A stretch of 51,107 bases of DNA from NCBI GenBank assembly GCA_014879735.1, contig JACSRN010000071.1, positions 1 to 51,107 on the forward strand, written 5' to 3'. The notes under the pieces were generated by a model. The model had not been told where the DNA came from and made no database searches. It saw nothing but the letters and a program-made list of their open reading frames with translations. The stretch comes from Paracoccaceae bacterium (GTDB lineage: Bacteria; Pseudomonadota; Alphaproteobacteria; Rhodobacterales; Rhodobacteraceae). This document shows positions 35,434 to 44,274 of this stretch, one piece after another (positions within the stretch are counted from its first letter, which is position 1; each line of letters begins with the position of its first letter). A program made the translations under genes and the position numbers.

Positions 35434-36795
35434 ATGACGCCCCGAAAAACGGATAGAACCCGCGTGCTCACCCGTCTTGCCGTCAAGATCAACGCCCAGC
35501 TCGAGCGGATATTTCCCGAGCAGCGGCTGTTTCTCAAATCCGACCATGGCACCCATTTCATCCGCCTGCGCCCTGCAACCCAGGTGATTGCGGCGGTGGT
35601 GGGCGGGCTGGGCATAGCCTGGTCGATCATCGCCACCGCGCTGATCATGATGGACACCATCGGCGCCGGCTCGGCCCGCGAACAGGCCGCGTTGCGCCGC
35701 CAGATGTTCGAGGAACGGCTGACCGTCCTGTCGGCCGACCGCGACCTGCGCGCGCAGGAAGCGGTCTCGGCGCAGGAGCGGTTCAACTCTGCCCTGGGCG
35801 AGGTCTCCAAGATGCAGGGGGCGCTTCTCGCCTCGGAAGATCGCCGGCGCGAGCTGGAAACCGGCATCGACGTGGTGCAGGACACGCTGCGCACGGTGCT
35901 GAAGGACCGCGACACCGCCCGTGCCGAGGTGGACCGGCTGACGCTGGCGCTGAACGAGAAGGGCGGCGGCAAGACCGAGATGGGCCGGATCGAGGATGTG
36001 ATCGCGACGCTTGACTACATGACCGACGCGCTGACCGATACCGCCCGCGACCGCGACGCCAGCGATGCCCGCAGTGCGGCGGCCGAGACGGCGCTGGCCG
36101 AGGCCGAGGCCGACGCGCGTCAGACCGCGCTGCGCAACGATGCGATCTTTGCCAAGCTGGAAGAGGCCGTCACCGTGTCGATGGAGCCGTTGGACAAGAT
36201 GTTCCGCGCCGCCGGCCTCGATCCGGAGAACCTGAAGGAAGCGGTGCGCAAGGGGTATTCGGGCCAGGGTGGCCCGCTGACCCCCATCGTCGCCTCCTCG
36301 ATGGGCGGCGCGCTTTCGGCCGAGGAGTTGCGGACCAATTCGATCCTGAAATCCTTCGAGGATGTGAACCTGTACCGGCTGGCGGTGGTGAAGACCCCGC
36401 TGGGCATGCCGGTGCGCTCCGCGGTGCGCTGGACCAGCGGCTTCGGCGGCCGCAACGATCCGCTGGGCCGGGGCTACCGCCGGCACGAGGGCCAGGATCT
36501 CGCCGGCGACTATGGCGCACCGATCTATGCCACCGCCGACGGCACCGTCACCTATGCCGGCTGGGAAAACGGATATGGCCGGCTGATCAAGATCCAGCAC
36601 GCCTTTGGCGTCGAAACCCGCTTCGGCCACCTTGCGCAGATCCGGGTCGAGGTCGGACAAAAGGTGTCGCGCGGCGACAGGATCGGTGATATGGGCAATT
36701 CAGGCCGGTCGACCGGCACTCACCTTCACTATGAAGTGCGCATCGGGGGGGCTGCGGTCAACCCGTTACCCTTCATCAAGGCAGCGAGCAATTAA
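35434..36795 (+). CDS. M23 family metallopeptidase, membrane-anchored
   Basis: About 453 residues from ATG 35434 (GTG 35464 is an alternative). The N-terminus is cytoplasmic, then one membrane helix (about residues 50-72, VIAAVVGGLGIAWSIIATALIMM), a long coiled coil (about 80-225), and a C-terminal LytM/M23 domain. Zn ligands are in RRHEGQDLAGDYG (HxxxD) and THLHYE (HxH). It should cut peptide cross-links in peptidoglycan from the periplasmic side. It is followed 12 bp later by a bactofilin gene. Such M23-bactofilin pairs are widely conserved and shape cell form, with the bactofilin scaffold localising the peptidase through its cytoplasmic N-terminus. Confidence 0.92.
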   Translation: MTPRKTDRTRVLTRLAVKINAQLERIFPEQRLFLKSDHGTHFIRLRPATQVIAAVVGGLGIAWSIIATALIMMDTIGAGSAREQAALRRQMFEERLTVLSADRDLRAQEAVSAQERFNSALGEVSKMQGALLASEDRRRELETGIDVVQDTLRTVLKDRDTARAEVDRLTLALNEKGGGKTEMGRIEDVIATLDYMTDALTDTARDRDASDARSAAAETALAEAEADARQTALRNDAIFAKLEEAVTVSMEPLDKMFRAAGLDPENLKEAVRKGYSGQGGPLTPIVASSMGGALSAEELRTNSILKSFEDVNLYRLAVVKTPLGMPVRSAVRWTSGFGGRNDPLGRGYRRHEGQDLAGDYGAPIYATADGTVTYAGWENGYGRLIKIQHAFGVETRFGHLAQIRVEVGQKVSRGDRIGDMGNSGRSTGTHLHYEVRIGGAAVNPLPFIKAASN

Positions 36796-36807
36796 AGGCA
36801 GCGTCCA

Positions 36808-37332
36808 ATGTTTTCCAAGAGCCGCATCAATGAGCCCGGCCAGAAACCCGAGGGCGACAAGCCCAAGACGACGGAGACCCCGACCGTGAAGCCGCAGATG
36901 GATTTCTCGCCCTCCTCCAGCAAGGGCAAGGCGGTGACATCGGTCCTGTCGTCGGATCTGACGGTGGTCGGCAACCTGCGCACGACGGGCGACATCCAGG
37001 TCGAGGGCACGGTCGAGGGCGACATCCGCGCCCATCTGCTGACCGTGGGCGAAAGCGCCACGATCAGGGGCGAGATCGTTGCCGACGACATCGTGGTCAA
37101 CGGCCGGGTGATCGGCCGCGTCCGCGGGCTGAAGGTGCGCCTCACCTCGACCGCGCGGGTTGAAGGCGACATCATCCACAAGACCATCGCCATCGAATCG
37201 GGCGCGCATTTCGAAGGATCGGTGCAGCGGCAGGAAGATCCGCTGGCCCAGGGGCGTCCGGCCGTGCCGACCAGCGCTCCGGCGCAGGCGCCGGCCTCCG
37301 CCTCGGCCAAGGCCGAGCCGCTGACCCCCTGA
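36808..37332 (+). CDS. bacA: Bactofilin
   Basis: 174 residues. A central ~100-residue right-handed beta-helix (about residues 45-145) is evident from the repeating short V/I-x-G pattern (SSDLTVVGNLRTTGDIQVEG, GDIRAHLLTVGESATIRGE). It is flanked by disordered, proline/lysine-rich ends. Bactofilins form non-polar cytoskeletal filaments that recruit cell-wall enzymes. It is in the same operon as the M23 peptidase. A strong terminator follows. Confidence 0.95.
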   Translation: MFSKSRINEPGQKPEGDKPKTTETPTVKPQMDFSPSSSKGKAVTSVLSSDLTVVGNLRTTGDIQVEGTVEGDIRAHLLTVGESATIRGEIVADDIVVNGRVIGRVRGLKVRLTSTARVEGDIIHKTIAIESGAHFEGSVQRQEDPLAQGRPAVPTSAPAQAPASASAKAEPLTP

Positions 37333-37370
37333 TCCGCGAACCGCGAACCGCGATCCCTACCGCATCCCTT

Positions 37371-37416
37371 GCGCCACGAACCCCGCTGCATCTGCCGCGG
37401 GGTTTTTTCGTGGCGC
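37371..37416 (+). terminator. Intrinsic terminator after bactofilin
   Basis: CCCCGC (37381-37386) pairs with GCGGGG (37397-37402) over a 10-nt loop, followed by TTTTTT (37403-37408). A further outer arm, GCGCCACGAA/TTCGTGGCGC, extends the dyad to 46 bp. Confidence 0.9.
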
Positions 37417-37465
37417 GGCCGCCCAGACAACCCGCCCGGCAGCGCGGACTATGCGCTGGCACGGA

Positions 37466-38236
37466 CTATTCGATGGCGCGGCGGTAGAGGTGCCAGCTGG
37501 CATGCCCGAAGACCGGCAGCACGACGAACAGCCCCAGGAACCCCGGCAGCATGGCCAGGAACAGGCACACGGCGATCAGCGCACCCCAGCCCAGCATGAT
37601 CGCCGGATTCTCGCGCACCAGGGCGAAACTGGTCAGCATGGCGGTGACGTAATCCACCTCGCGGTCCAGCAGCATCGGCAGGCTGACCACGGTCAACGCA
37701 TAGAACAGCGCCGCGAACACCGCGCCCACCGCCGTGCCGAAGGCCAGGAAGGACAGGCCGGCCGGGGTCAGGAACACCTCGAAGGTGGTCGAGACATTGG
37801 TCATCACCGCGTTGCCCAGGAACAATGCGAAGATCATATGCGCGAGGAAGTTCCAGAACAGGAAATACACCACCGTCATCGCCGCCATCGACGGGATCTG
37901 CCGGTCCTTCTGGCGGAAGATCACGCCGAAGACCTCGCCCATCGACAGTGGCAGGCCCAGTTCCAGCCGGCGGCTGACCTCGTAAAGCCCGCAGGCGATG
38001 AAGGGGCCAAGGATCGGAAACCCCGCGGCGGCGGGCAGCGTCCACCAGATCTGGCCCTCGGTCGAGACGGCCCAGACGATCAGCCAGCCGCCGATCACGT
38101 AGAAGCTGGCAAAGAGCAGGCCATAGATCGGCGCGCGCCTGAAATCCGCCCAGCCATGCGACAACGCATAGCGCAGATCGCTCATATCCAGTTGCAGCGT
38201 CTCGGGCGCGCGCTGCGCCGCGGCCGTCTCGTTCAT
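37466..38236 (-). CDS. DUF2189 family integral membrane protein
   Basis: About 256 residues from ATG 38236, preceded by GGAGG at 6 nt. About six membrane helices are present. The opening LRYALSHGWADFRRAPIYGLLFASFYVIGG is typical of DUF2189 proteins, with GPFIACGLYEVSRRLELG after the second helix and a C-terminal PVFGHASWHLYRR. The function of the family is unknown. It lies downstream of prfB on the same strand with a 107-bp gap, so it may have its own promoter. Confidence 0.88.
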   Translation of the reverse strand: MNETAAAQRAPETLQLDMSDLRYALSHGWADFRRAPIYGLLFASFYVIGGWLIVWAVSTEGQIWWTLPAAAGFPILGPFIACGLYEVSRRLELGLPLSMGEVFGVIFRQKDRQIPSMAAMTVVYFLFWNFLAHMIFALFLGNAVMTNVSTTFEVFLTPAGLSFLAFGTAVGAVFAALFYALTVVSLPMLLDREVDYVTAMLTSFALVRENPAIMLGWGALIAVCLFLAMLPGFLGLFVVLPVFGHASWHLYRRAIE

Positions 38237-38343
38237 CCCCGTCCTCCCCCATTCCGCGGGCAAAGCCTAATCCGGGACGACGCTTTCTCAAAATGCAGAA
38301 TGTTCAGTCATTTCCCGGGGATGGTCGCATGAGGCGCCGCCGG

Positions 38344-39468
38344 TCATTCTTCCAAGGCATCCGCACGGCTCTTGCCGGTCATGTCCAGCGCCAGCGTTGC
38401 CGCCATGAAGCCGTCCAGATCGCCGTCCAGCACGCCCTGAGTGTCGCTGGTTTCATGTCCGGTGCGCAGATCCTTCACCATCTGGTAGGGCTGCAGCACA
38501 TAGGAACGGATCTGGTTGCCCCAGCCGGCATCGCCCTTGGCGTCATGCGCCTCGTTGATCGCGGCTGACCGGCGGTCCAGTTCCATCTGGTAGAGCCGCG
38601 CCTTCAGCGCATTCATCGCGATGTCGCGGTTCTGGTGCTGCGATTTCAGCGAGCTTGTCACCACAATTCCCGTGGGGAAGTGGGTGATCCGCACCGCCGA
38701 GTCGGTCTTGTTGACGTGCTGGCCGCCGGCGCCCGACGACCGGAAGGTGTCGATGCGGATATCCTTGTCCAGCACCTCGATCGCGATGTTGTCGTCGACC
38801 ACCGGATAGACCCAGACCGAGGCGAAGGAGGTCTGCCGCTTGTCGCCCGAACCGAAGGGCGAAATCCGCACCAGCCGGTGCACGCCCGACTCGGTCTTCA
38901 GCCAGCCATAGGCATTGTGCCCCGCGATCTTGTAGGCCACCGATTTCACCCCGGCCTCTTCGCCGGGGGTTTCCGACAGCATCTCCACGGCAAAGCCGCG
39001 GCGCTCGGCCCAGCGGGTGTACATCCGCGCCAGCATCTCGGCCCAGTCCTGGCTTTCGGTGCCGCCGGCGCCGGCGTTGATTTCAAGGAAGGTGTCGTTG
39101 CCGTCAGCCTCGCCGTTCAGCAATGCCTCCAGCTCCTTTTGCGCCGCGGTCTCGACCAGCGCCTTCAGCGCGGTCTCGGCCTCGGCGACGATCGTCTCCT
39201 CGCCCTCGGCCTCGCCCAGTTCGATCAGCCCGATGTTGTCGGTCAGCCCGGCCTCGATCAGCCGATAGCCGTTCACCTGATCCATCAGCGACTGCCGCTC
39301 GCGCATCAGTTTTTGCGCGCGGGGGGGATCGTTCCACAGGTCGGGCTGTTCGATCAGCGCATTGAACTCTTCCAGCCGGTGCGGCGCGGTCTCCCAGTCC
39401 ATCCGCTGCGCCAGCAGCGCCAGAGACTTGCGGACCCGGTCGACATTCTCTTGCGTCTCGGCGCGCAT
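38344..39468 (-). CDS. prfB: Peptide chain release factor 2
   Basis: About 374 residues. The GGQ motif is in SSGAGGQHVNKTDSAVR and the stop-codon reading tripeptide SPF in VRISPFGSG, so this is RF2 (UAA/UGA). Tandem ATG codons at 39471 and 39468 follow AAGGGG; the second has better spacing. The reading frame is continuous, so the programmed +1 frameshift known in many prfB genes is absent. It follows mrcA by ~90 bp on the same strand, a common alphaproteobacterial order. Confidence 0.96.
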   Translation of the reverse strand: MRAETQENVDRVRKSLALLAQRMDWETAPHRLEEFNALIEQPDLWNDPPRAQKLMRERQSLMDQVNGYRLIEAGLTDNIGLIELGEAEGEETIVAEAETALKALVETAAQKELEALLNGEADGNDTFLEINAGAGGTESQDWAEMLARMYTRWAERRGFAVEMLSETPGEEAGVKSVAYKIAGHNAYGWLKTESGVHRLVRISPFGSGDKRQTSFASVWVYPVVDDNIAIEVLDKDIRIDTFRSSGAGGQHVNKTDSAVRITHFPTGIVVTSSLKSQHQNRDIAMNALKARLYQMELDRRSAAINEAHDAKGDAGWGNQIRSYVLQPYQMVKDLRTGHETSDTQGVLDGDLDGFMAATLALDMTGKSRADALEE

Positions 39469-39559
39469 CATTCACCCCTTCTTCGTCGCATGCGCTGATA
39501 TCCCCTGCCCCGCCACAGGGCAAGTGCGCCGCCGAGAGGACGGCGCCGCGGCAGCCAGT

Positions 39560-42124
39560 TCAGTAAAGCCCGCCCGAAGACACCGTGCCGAAATCGGCCT
39601 TCTTCGGAATGATCTTGGTCTCGCCCGTGGCGGTCGTCACCGCCTGGCCGCCGGAATCCTCTTCGCCATAGGCGTAGAGCGGCAGGTTCTGGCCCATGGC
39701 AAAGCCGCCGTCGACCATCGCACCCAGACCGAAGACCGGCTCTTCGCCCTCGCGGAAATATTCCGCAACAACATTGTCGCCCGAGGCGTCGTCGGGCAGG
39801 CGCGCGCCGGTGAAGCGGTCGATCTTCACGAAATAGCCGCCCGGGGGCACCCTGAACTCGCCGCCGCCATATTTCTTGATCGCCGTCTTCATGAAGCTCT
39901 GGAACACCGGGCCGCAAAAGCCGCCGCCGGATACCTCGCCCAGAGACCGCGGCTGGTCATAGCCGATGTAGCAGCCGGCAACGATGTTCGAGGTGAAGCC
40001 GATGAACCAGACATCCTTGGCATCATTGGTCGTGCCGGTCTTGCCGGCCACCGGAACCGGCAGGTTGATGCCGCGGCCTGTGCCGCGCTGGATCACGCCC
40101 TGCAGCATCGAGGTCAGCTGATAGGCGGTGATCGCATCCATCACCCGCTCGCGGTTCGAGGTGATCGTGACGCCCTCGCCCCGGGGCAATTCGCCCGCGG
40201 TGCAGTTCTCGCAGATCCGCCGGTCATGGGTATAGATCGTGCGGCCATAGCGGTCCTGCACCCGGTCGACCAGGGTCGGATCCACCCGTTCGCCGCCATT
40301 GGCAAACATCGCATAGGCCGCCACCATCTTGTAGAGCGTGGTTTCCTGCGCGCCCAGCGCATTGGCCAGATAGGGGCTGAGCCGGTCGTAGACGCCGAAC
40401 CGTTCGGCATAGGTGGCGACGGTCGGCATGCCGATTTCCTCGGCGATGCGGATGGTCATCAGGTTCCGGCTCTGCTCGATCCCCGTGCGCATCGGCGCGG
40501 GGCCGTAATATTTGTTCGAGGCGTTCTTCGGCGTCCACAGGCCTTGCGGCGTGTCGACCTCGATCGGCGCGTCGACGACGATGGTTGCCGGGGTGAAGCC
40601 CGAATCCAGCGCCGCGGCATAGACGAAAGGCTTGAACGAGGATCCCGGCTGCCGCTGGGCCTGCGTCGCGCGGTTGAAGATCGAGTATTCGTAGGAAAAC
40701 CCGCCCTGCATCGCCAGCACGCGGCCGGTGTTCACATCCATCGCCATGAAGGCGCCCTGCACCTCTGGCACCTGGCGCAGCGACCAGCGCCGGAAGGCGC
40801 CGGTCTCATCGTCGGTCACGGCCCGGACAAGCACCACGTCCCCCACGTCGACCAGATCGGCGGGAACCCTGGCCTTCTTGCCCAGCTTGCCATCCGACAG
40901 GCGCTTGCGCGCCCAGGTCACATCTTCGGCGGGGATGAAATGGCCGTCCTCGTCCTCTTTCTCGTCCTCGATGCCGATGCGGGCCGATTTCTCGCCCAGT
41001 TCCAGCACCACGGCCGGATGCCAGCCGGCAATGTCGCGCGGCACCTCGACGGCCGACAGCGCCGCGCGCCAGCTCTCCTCGCCCGACAATTGGTCGGCCG
41101 GGATGGTCTTGCCGGTGCCGCGCCAGATGCCGAGGCCGCGGTCGTATTTCTCCAGCGCGGTGCGCAGCGCCTTGGCCGCATCGACCTGCAGTTCGGGGTC
41201 GATGGTGGCGCGGATGGTCAGCCCGCCGTTGTAGAATTCATCCTCGCCGAAGCTGGTCGAAAGCTGGCGGGCGATCTCTTCGGTAAAGTAGTTGCGCCGC
41301 GGCAGCGCGGTCCGGTAGCTCGGGTAATCGCCGGCCATCACCGTCTTCAGCGGCAGGTCCTTCTCGGTGGTGTAGGTCGCCTCGTCGATATAGCCGTTCT
41401 GCCACATCTCGCGCAGCACGTAGTTGCGCCGCTCGACCGCGCGGTCGTATTCCTGCACCGGGCGCAGGCCCTTGCCCGGCGATTTCGGCAGCGCTGCCAG
41501 ATAGGCCGCCTCGCCCGGGGTCAACTGGTCCAGGGTCTTGTTGAAATAGCTCTGCGCGGCGGCCGCCACGCCGAAGCTGCGGAAGCCCAGGTCGATCTCG
41601 TTCATGTAGAGTTCGAGGATGCGGTCCTTGGACAGCGACTGTTCCAGCCGGGTGGCCAGGATGATCTCGCGGATCTTGCGCTCGACCCCCTTGGCACCCT
41701 TGCGCGTGCCGTCGAGCAGGAAGTTCTTCGCCACCTGCTGCGTGATGGTCGAGGCGCCGCGCACATCCTGCCCGCGCGACTTCACCGCGTCGATCAGGGC
41801 CGCGATCATGCCGCCGGCGTCATAGCCGTGATGGCTGTAGAAGTTCTTGTCCTCGGCCGAGACGAAGGCATGTTTCACCAGATCGGGAATGTCCGAGGCG
41901 GGCACGAAAAGCCGGCGCTCCTTGGCGAATTCGTCGAGGATCTGGCCCTCGCCGGTATAGATCCGGCTGATCGTCTTCGGGGCATATTGCGCCAGACGTT
42001 CGTGGCTGGGCAGGTCGTAGGAATACATCCACAGGATGGCGCCCACCGTCAGCGCCCCGAACAGGATGCCCAGCGTGACGGCCGTGAAGATGGCTCCGAA
42101 GAACGAACCGATGAATCGCAGCAC
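39560..42124 (-). CDS. mrcA: Penicillin-binding protein 1A (bifunctional)
   Basis: About 854 residues from GTG 42124, with AAGGGA 7 nt upstream; the longer frame starts 19 codons earlier without a ribosome site. A single membrane anchor (FGAIFTAVTLGILFGALTVGAILW) is followed by a GT51 glycosyltransferase domain (SAEDKNFYSHHG, GASTITQQVAKN), an OB-like linker with an acidic patch (EDEKEDEDG), and a transpeptidase domain with SSFK (QPGSSFKPFVYA), SRN-type EQSRNLMT and KTGTTNDAKD. It polymerises and cross-links peptidoglycan at the outer face of the inner membrane. Confidence 0.95.
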   Translation of the reverse strand: MLRFIGSFFGAIFTAVTLGILFGALTVGAILWMYSYDLPSHERLAQYAPKTISRIYTGEGQILDEFAKERRLFVPASDIPDLVKHAFVSAEDKNFYSHHGYDAGGMIAALIDAVKSRGQDVRGASTITQQVAKNFLLDGTRKGAKGVERKIREIILATRLEQSLSKDRILELYMNEIDLGFRSFGVAAAAQSYFNKTLDQLTPGEAAYLAALPKSPGKGLRPVQEYDRAVERRNYVLREMWQNGYIDEATYTTEKDLPLKTVMAGDYPSYRTALPRRNYFTEEIARQLSTSFGEDEFYNGGLTIRATIDPELQVDAAKALRTALEKYDRGLGIWRGTGKTIPADQLSGEESWRAALSAVEVPRDIAGWHPAVVLELGEKSARIGIEDEKEDEDGHFIPAEDVTWARKRLSDGKLGKKARVPADLVDVGDVVLVRAVTDDETGAFRRWSLRQVPEVQGAFMAMDVNTGRVLAMQGGFSYEYSIFNRATQAQRQPGSSFKPFVYAAALDSGFTPATIVVDAPIEVDTPQGLWTPKNASNKYYGPAPMRTGIEQSRNLMTIRIAEEIGMPTVATYAERFGVYDRLSPYLANALGAQETTLYKMVAAYAMFANGGERVDPTLVDRVQDRYGRTIYTHDRRICENCTAGELPRGEGVTITSNRERVMDAITAYQLTSMLQGVIQRGTGRGINLPVPVAGKTGTTNDAKDVWFIGFTSNIVAGCYIGYDQPRSLGEVSGGGFCGPVFQSFMKTAIKKYGGGEFRVPPGGYFVKIDRFTGARLPDDASGDNVVAEYFREGEEPVFGLGAMVDGGFAMGQNLPLYAYGEEDSGGQAVTTATGETKIIPKKADFGTVSSGGLY

Positions 42125-42291
42125 TGACCTGTCCCTTCCTGCGCGCGTCCCGTCCCTACATGAGACGCGCCCGCCCGTCAAAACCCTGCATGCATCGCGG
42201 GCGGGTTCCCGCGCCCGCCGACGATCACATTGCGGTCACGATCCGGCCGGGGGCATCGGGTCCGGATCCGGGGCCCTCTCGCTGTCCCCGA

Positions 42292-43308
42292 TCAGGCCTC
42301 GGCCGCATTGGTCTTCGTGGCAAGGCTGCCGCGTGCCCACATCGACAGCACGCGCCATGCGATCCAGGGTATCACGACCAGCGCCACTGCCAGAAGCCCG
42401 ATGCCAAAGCCGGCCCATGGACCGCCCAGCTGGATCATCGCCGCGGCGAAGGCGCTCAGGGGCAAGGTCATCACCCCCCAGAGCGGGCTGAACCCCGCCA
42501 CCAGAAGCCAGCGCCCGGCCGCAAGCAGCGCCAGGAAGATCACCACCGCCAGCACCGCGAAGACATGGCGATAAGGGTCGTACCCCGCCAGCACGGCGAC
42601 CGAGGTGAACAGGCTGGCCGGCACAAGATGCAGCGCCAGCAGCGGGCGCAGCGGCGCCGGCGGATTGCCCCGGAAAAGCTGGATCAGCGCGACGATCCAC
42701 AGGATCATCGCAATCGGTATCGTGCCGATCAGCAACCCCTGCGCCAAGGCCGGCAGGCCCATCAGCAATGCGGCCGGCGCGCCGAGGATGAAGCCGGCAA
42801 AGATCAGGTGCCAGCCCGGATCGGGTGCCCGCCCCTCGGGCGGAAGGTCGATGTAGAACCGCAGGAACAACAAGGCATAAAGCGCATGCAGCACAAGCGC
42901 CGACCACAGCAGCCCGGCCGCCAGCCCCCTCGCATGCGGCGCCAGCAGCGCCGCTGCCAGCATGCCGCTGGCGGTGGCCATGGCAAGGCCGCCACGCGCC
43001 GGCATCACCCGCATGTCCTCGAAGATCACGCCGGGCCGGCGGGCCAGCTTGACCGCATAGGCCACAAGGCCGAACGCCCAGAGCGGCAGGACGACCCCCG
43101 CGACCAGATCCCCCGGCGCCGCCGTCAGGCCAAGCCGGACAAGCCCGACACGCAAGGCCAGTGCCAGCCCCAGAAGCCCGAGCAGGACGGGAAAGATCGC
43201 CGGCGGCGTGCGGGCGAACAGTGCCGCGCGACGCGGCGGAAAGTCGGGCGCGGGGTAACGTTTCGGGCGAAAATGCGCCGGATCGACATGCGGGCTTTCG
43301 GGCGGCAT
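42292..43308 (-). CDS. TDT family transporter (TehA/SLAC1-like)
   Basis: 338 residues from ATG 43308, with GGAG upstream at good spacing; the frame upstream of this is not real. About ten membrane helices are present, and the layout resembles TehA/SLAC1 channels (FPVLLGLLGLALALRVG at the start, FYIDLPPEG in the middle, FSPLWGVMTLPLSAFAAAMI near the end). It may carry tellurite, dicarboxylates or anions. The SPLWGVMTLPL motif is close to the family's FxxxWWxxxFPxxxx signature, though aromatic residues are reduced. Monocistronic by appearance. Confidence 0.78.
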   Translation of the reverse strand: MPPESPHVDPAHFRPKRYPAPDFPPRRAALFARTPPAIFPVLLGLLGLALALRVGLVRLGLTAAPGDLVAGVVLPLWAFGLVAYAVKLARRPGVIFEDMRVMPARGGLAMATASGMLAAALLAPHARGLAAGLLWSALVLHALYALLFLRFYIDLPPEGRAPDPGWHLIFAGFILGAPAALLMGLPALAQGLLIGTIPIAMILWIVALIQLFRGNPPAPLRPLLALHLVPASLFTSVAVLAGYDPYRHVFAVLAVVIFLALLAAGRWLLVAGFSPLWGVMTLPLSAFAAAMIQLGGPWAGFGIGLLAVALVVIPWIAWRVLSMWARGSLATKTNAAEA

Positions 43309-43361
43309 TGCAGTCTCCTTCTTCGGCGGGGCGGCCCGGTCGCGGCATCTCGTACCGGCGG

Positions 43362-44165
43362 CTAGGCCGCCATGGGCCGCCGCGGCAGGACGGGGAACCA
43401 GTCCTCGCGCAGGCGCTGACCAGCCGTCATGCCATGGCCGGGAAAGGGCGGCGAGGTCGGGCCGGGCCGCTCGACATAGCGGGCATCGTCGCCGACAAGG
43501 CGCAGGCTGAAGGCGCGGCGGCGGCTGGCGGCCAGATTGCCGCGCGCGCCATGCAGCGTGCGGAAGTTGAAGGCCACCGCATCGCCCGGCTGCATCTCCC
43601 ATTCCAGGATGCGCATGCCTTCGGCCTCGGGGTCGGGCACCGGCATGTAGTCATGCGCGCCGGGGTAGAAATCGGTCTCGGCCATCCAGCGGGTGGGCAG
43701 CACGTCCTTTTCCCACAGATGGCTGCCCGCGACGCAGCGCAGCGACGCCTCGCGCACCGGGTCGAGCGGCGACCAGAAGCTGACGGTCTGCCGACCCTCG
43801 ACGAAGTAATACGGCCCGTCGGTATGCCAGGGCGTCGGTTTCGCCGTCCCCGGCTCCTTCACCAGGACATGATCGTGGAACAGTTGCACCTGCCCGGACT
43901 GCATCAGCCGCGCTGCGGCCTCGGCCACGCCCGAGCGGAAGATCGCCTCCTCGAACTCCGGCACCCTGGACCAGTTGCAATAATCGTCGAAGAACCCGCC
44001 CACCTCGCCCGCCTTCAGCGTGGGCATCTGGCTGGTGGGATTGGCCATGTTGCGGGCAACGCCGGCGCGCAGCGGCTCCACCCAGTCGGCCCAGAGGCCG
44101 CGAACCAGCACGACGCCATCGCGTTGGTAGGCATCGACCATGTCGTCGGTAATGATGACTGTCAT
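43362..44165 (-). CDS. PhyH-type Fe(II)/2-oxoglutarate dioxygenase
   Basis: 267 residues from ATG 44165, with AGGAG upstream. It matches the phytanoyl-CoA dioxygenase family. The iron triad is H114-x-D116 (PWHTDGPYYF) and H205 (LHGARGN); the arginines at 215-217 could bind 2-oxoglutarate. It probably hydroxylates a small molecule. It is divergent from an agmatinase-family gene with 109 bp between starts, so the pair may be co-regulated. Members next to ureohydrolases might hydroxylate guanidino compounds, which is only inference here. Confidence 0.88.
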   Translation of the reverse strand: MTVIITDDMVDAYQRDGVVLVRGLWADWVEPLRAGVARNMANPTSQMPTLKAGEVGGFFDDYCNWSRVPEFEEAIFRSGVAEAAARLMQSGQVQLFHDHVLVKEPGTAKPTPWHTDGPYYFVEGRQTVSFWSPLDPVREASLRCVAGSHLWEKDVLPTRWMAETDFYPGAHDYMPVPDPEAEGMRILEWEMQPGDAVAFNFRTLHGARGNLAASRRRAFSLRLVGDDARYVERPGPTSPPFPGHGMTAGQRLREDWFPVLPRRPMAA

Positions 44166-44205
44166 CTCGCTCTCCTGTCGATGCCAGACTGCCTGCTTGC
44201 CGCGG

Positions 44206-44216
44206 CCTTGCCAAGG
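44206..44216. promoter_or_regulatory. Short palindrome in the divergent phyH/ureohydrolase region
   Basis: CCTTG-C-CAAGG, a perfect 11-bp dyad centred between the two divergent starts. It could be an operator, but a dyad this short can occur by chance. Confidence 0.25.
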
Positions 44217-44274
44217 GGCGCGGGGGCGGTCAATCTGCCGGCGCAATGGCAGGACGCAGCGACAGGGGGATGCG

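Noticed and set aside
39469-39471. Programmed frameshift expected in prfB
   Set aside because: The RF2 frame is continuous from its start with GGQ and SPF motifs; absence of the frameshift is common and not remarkable.
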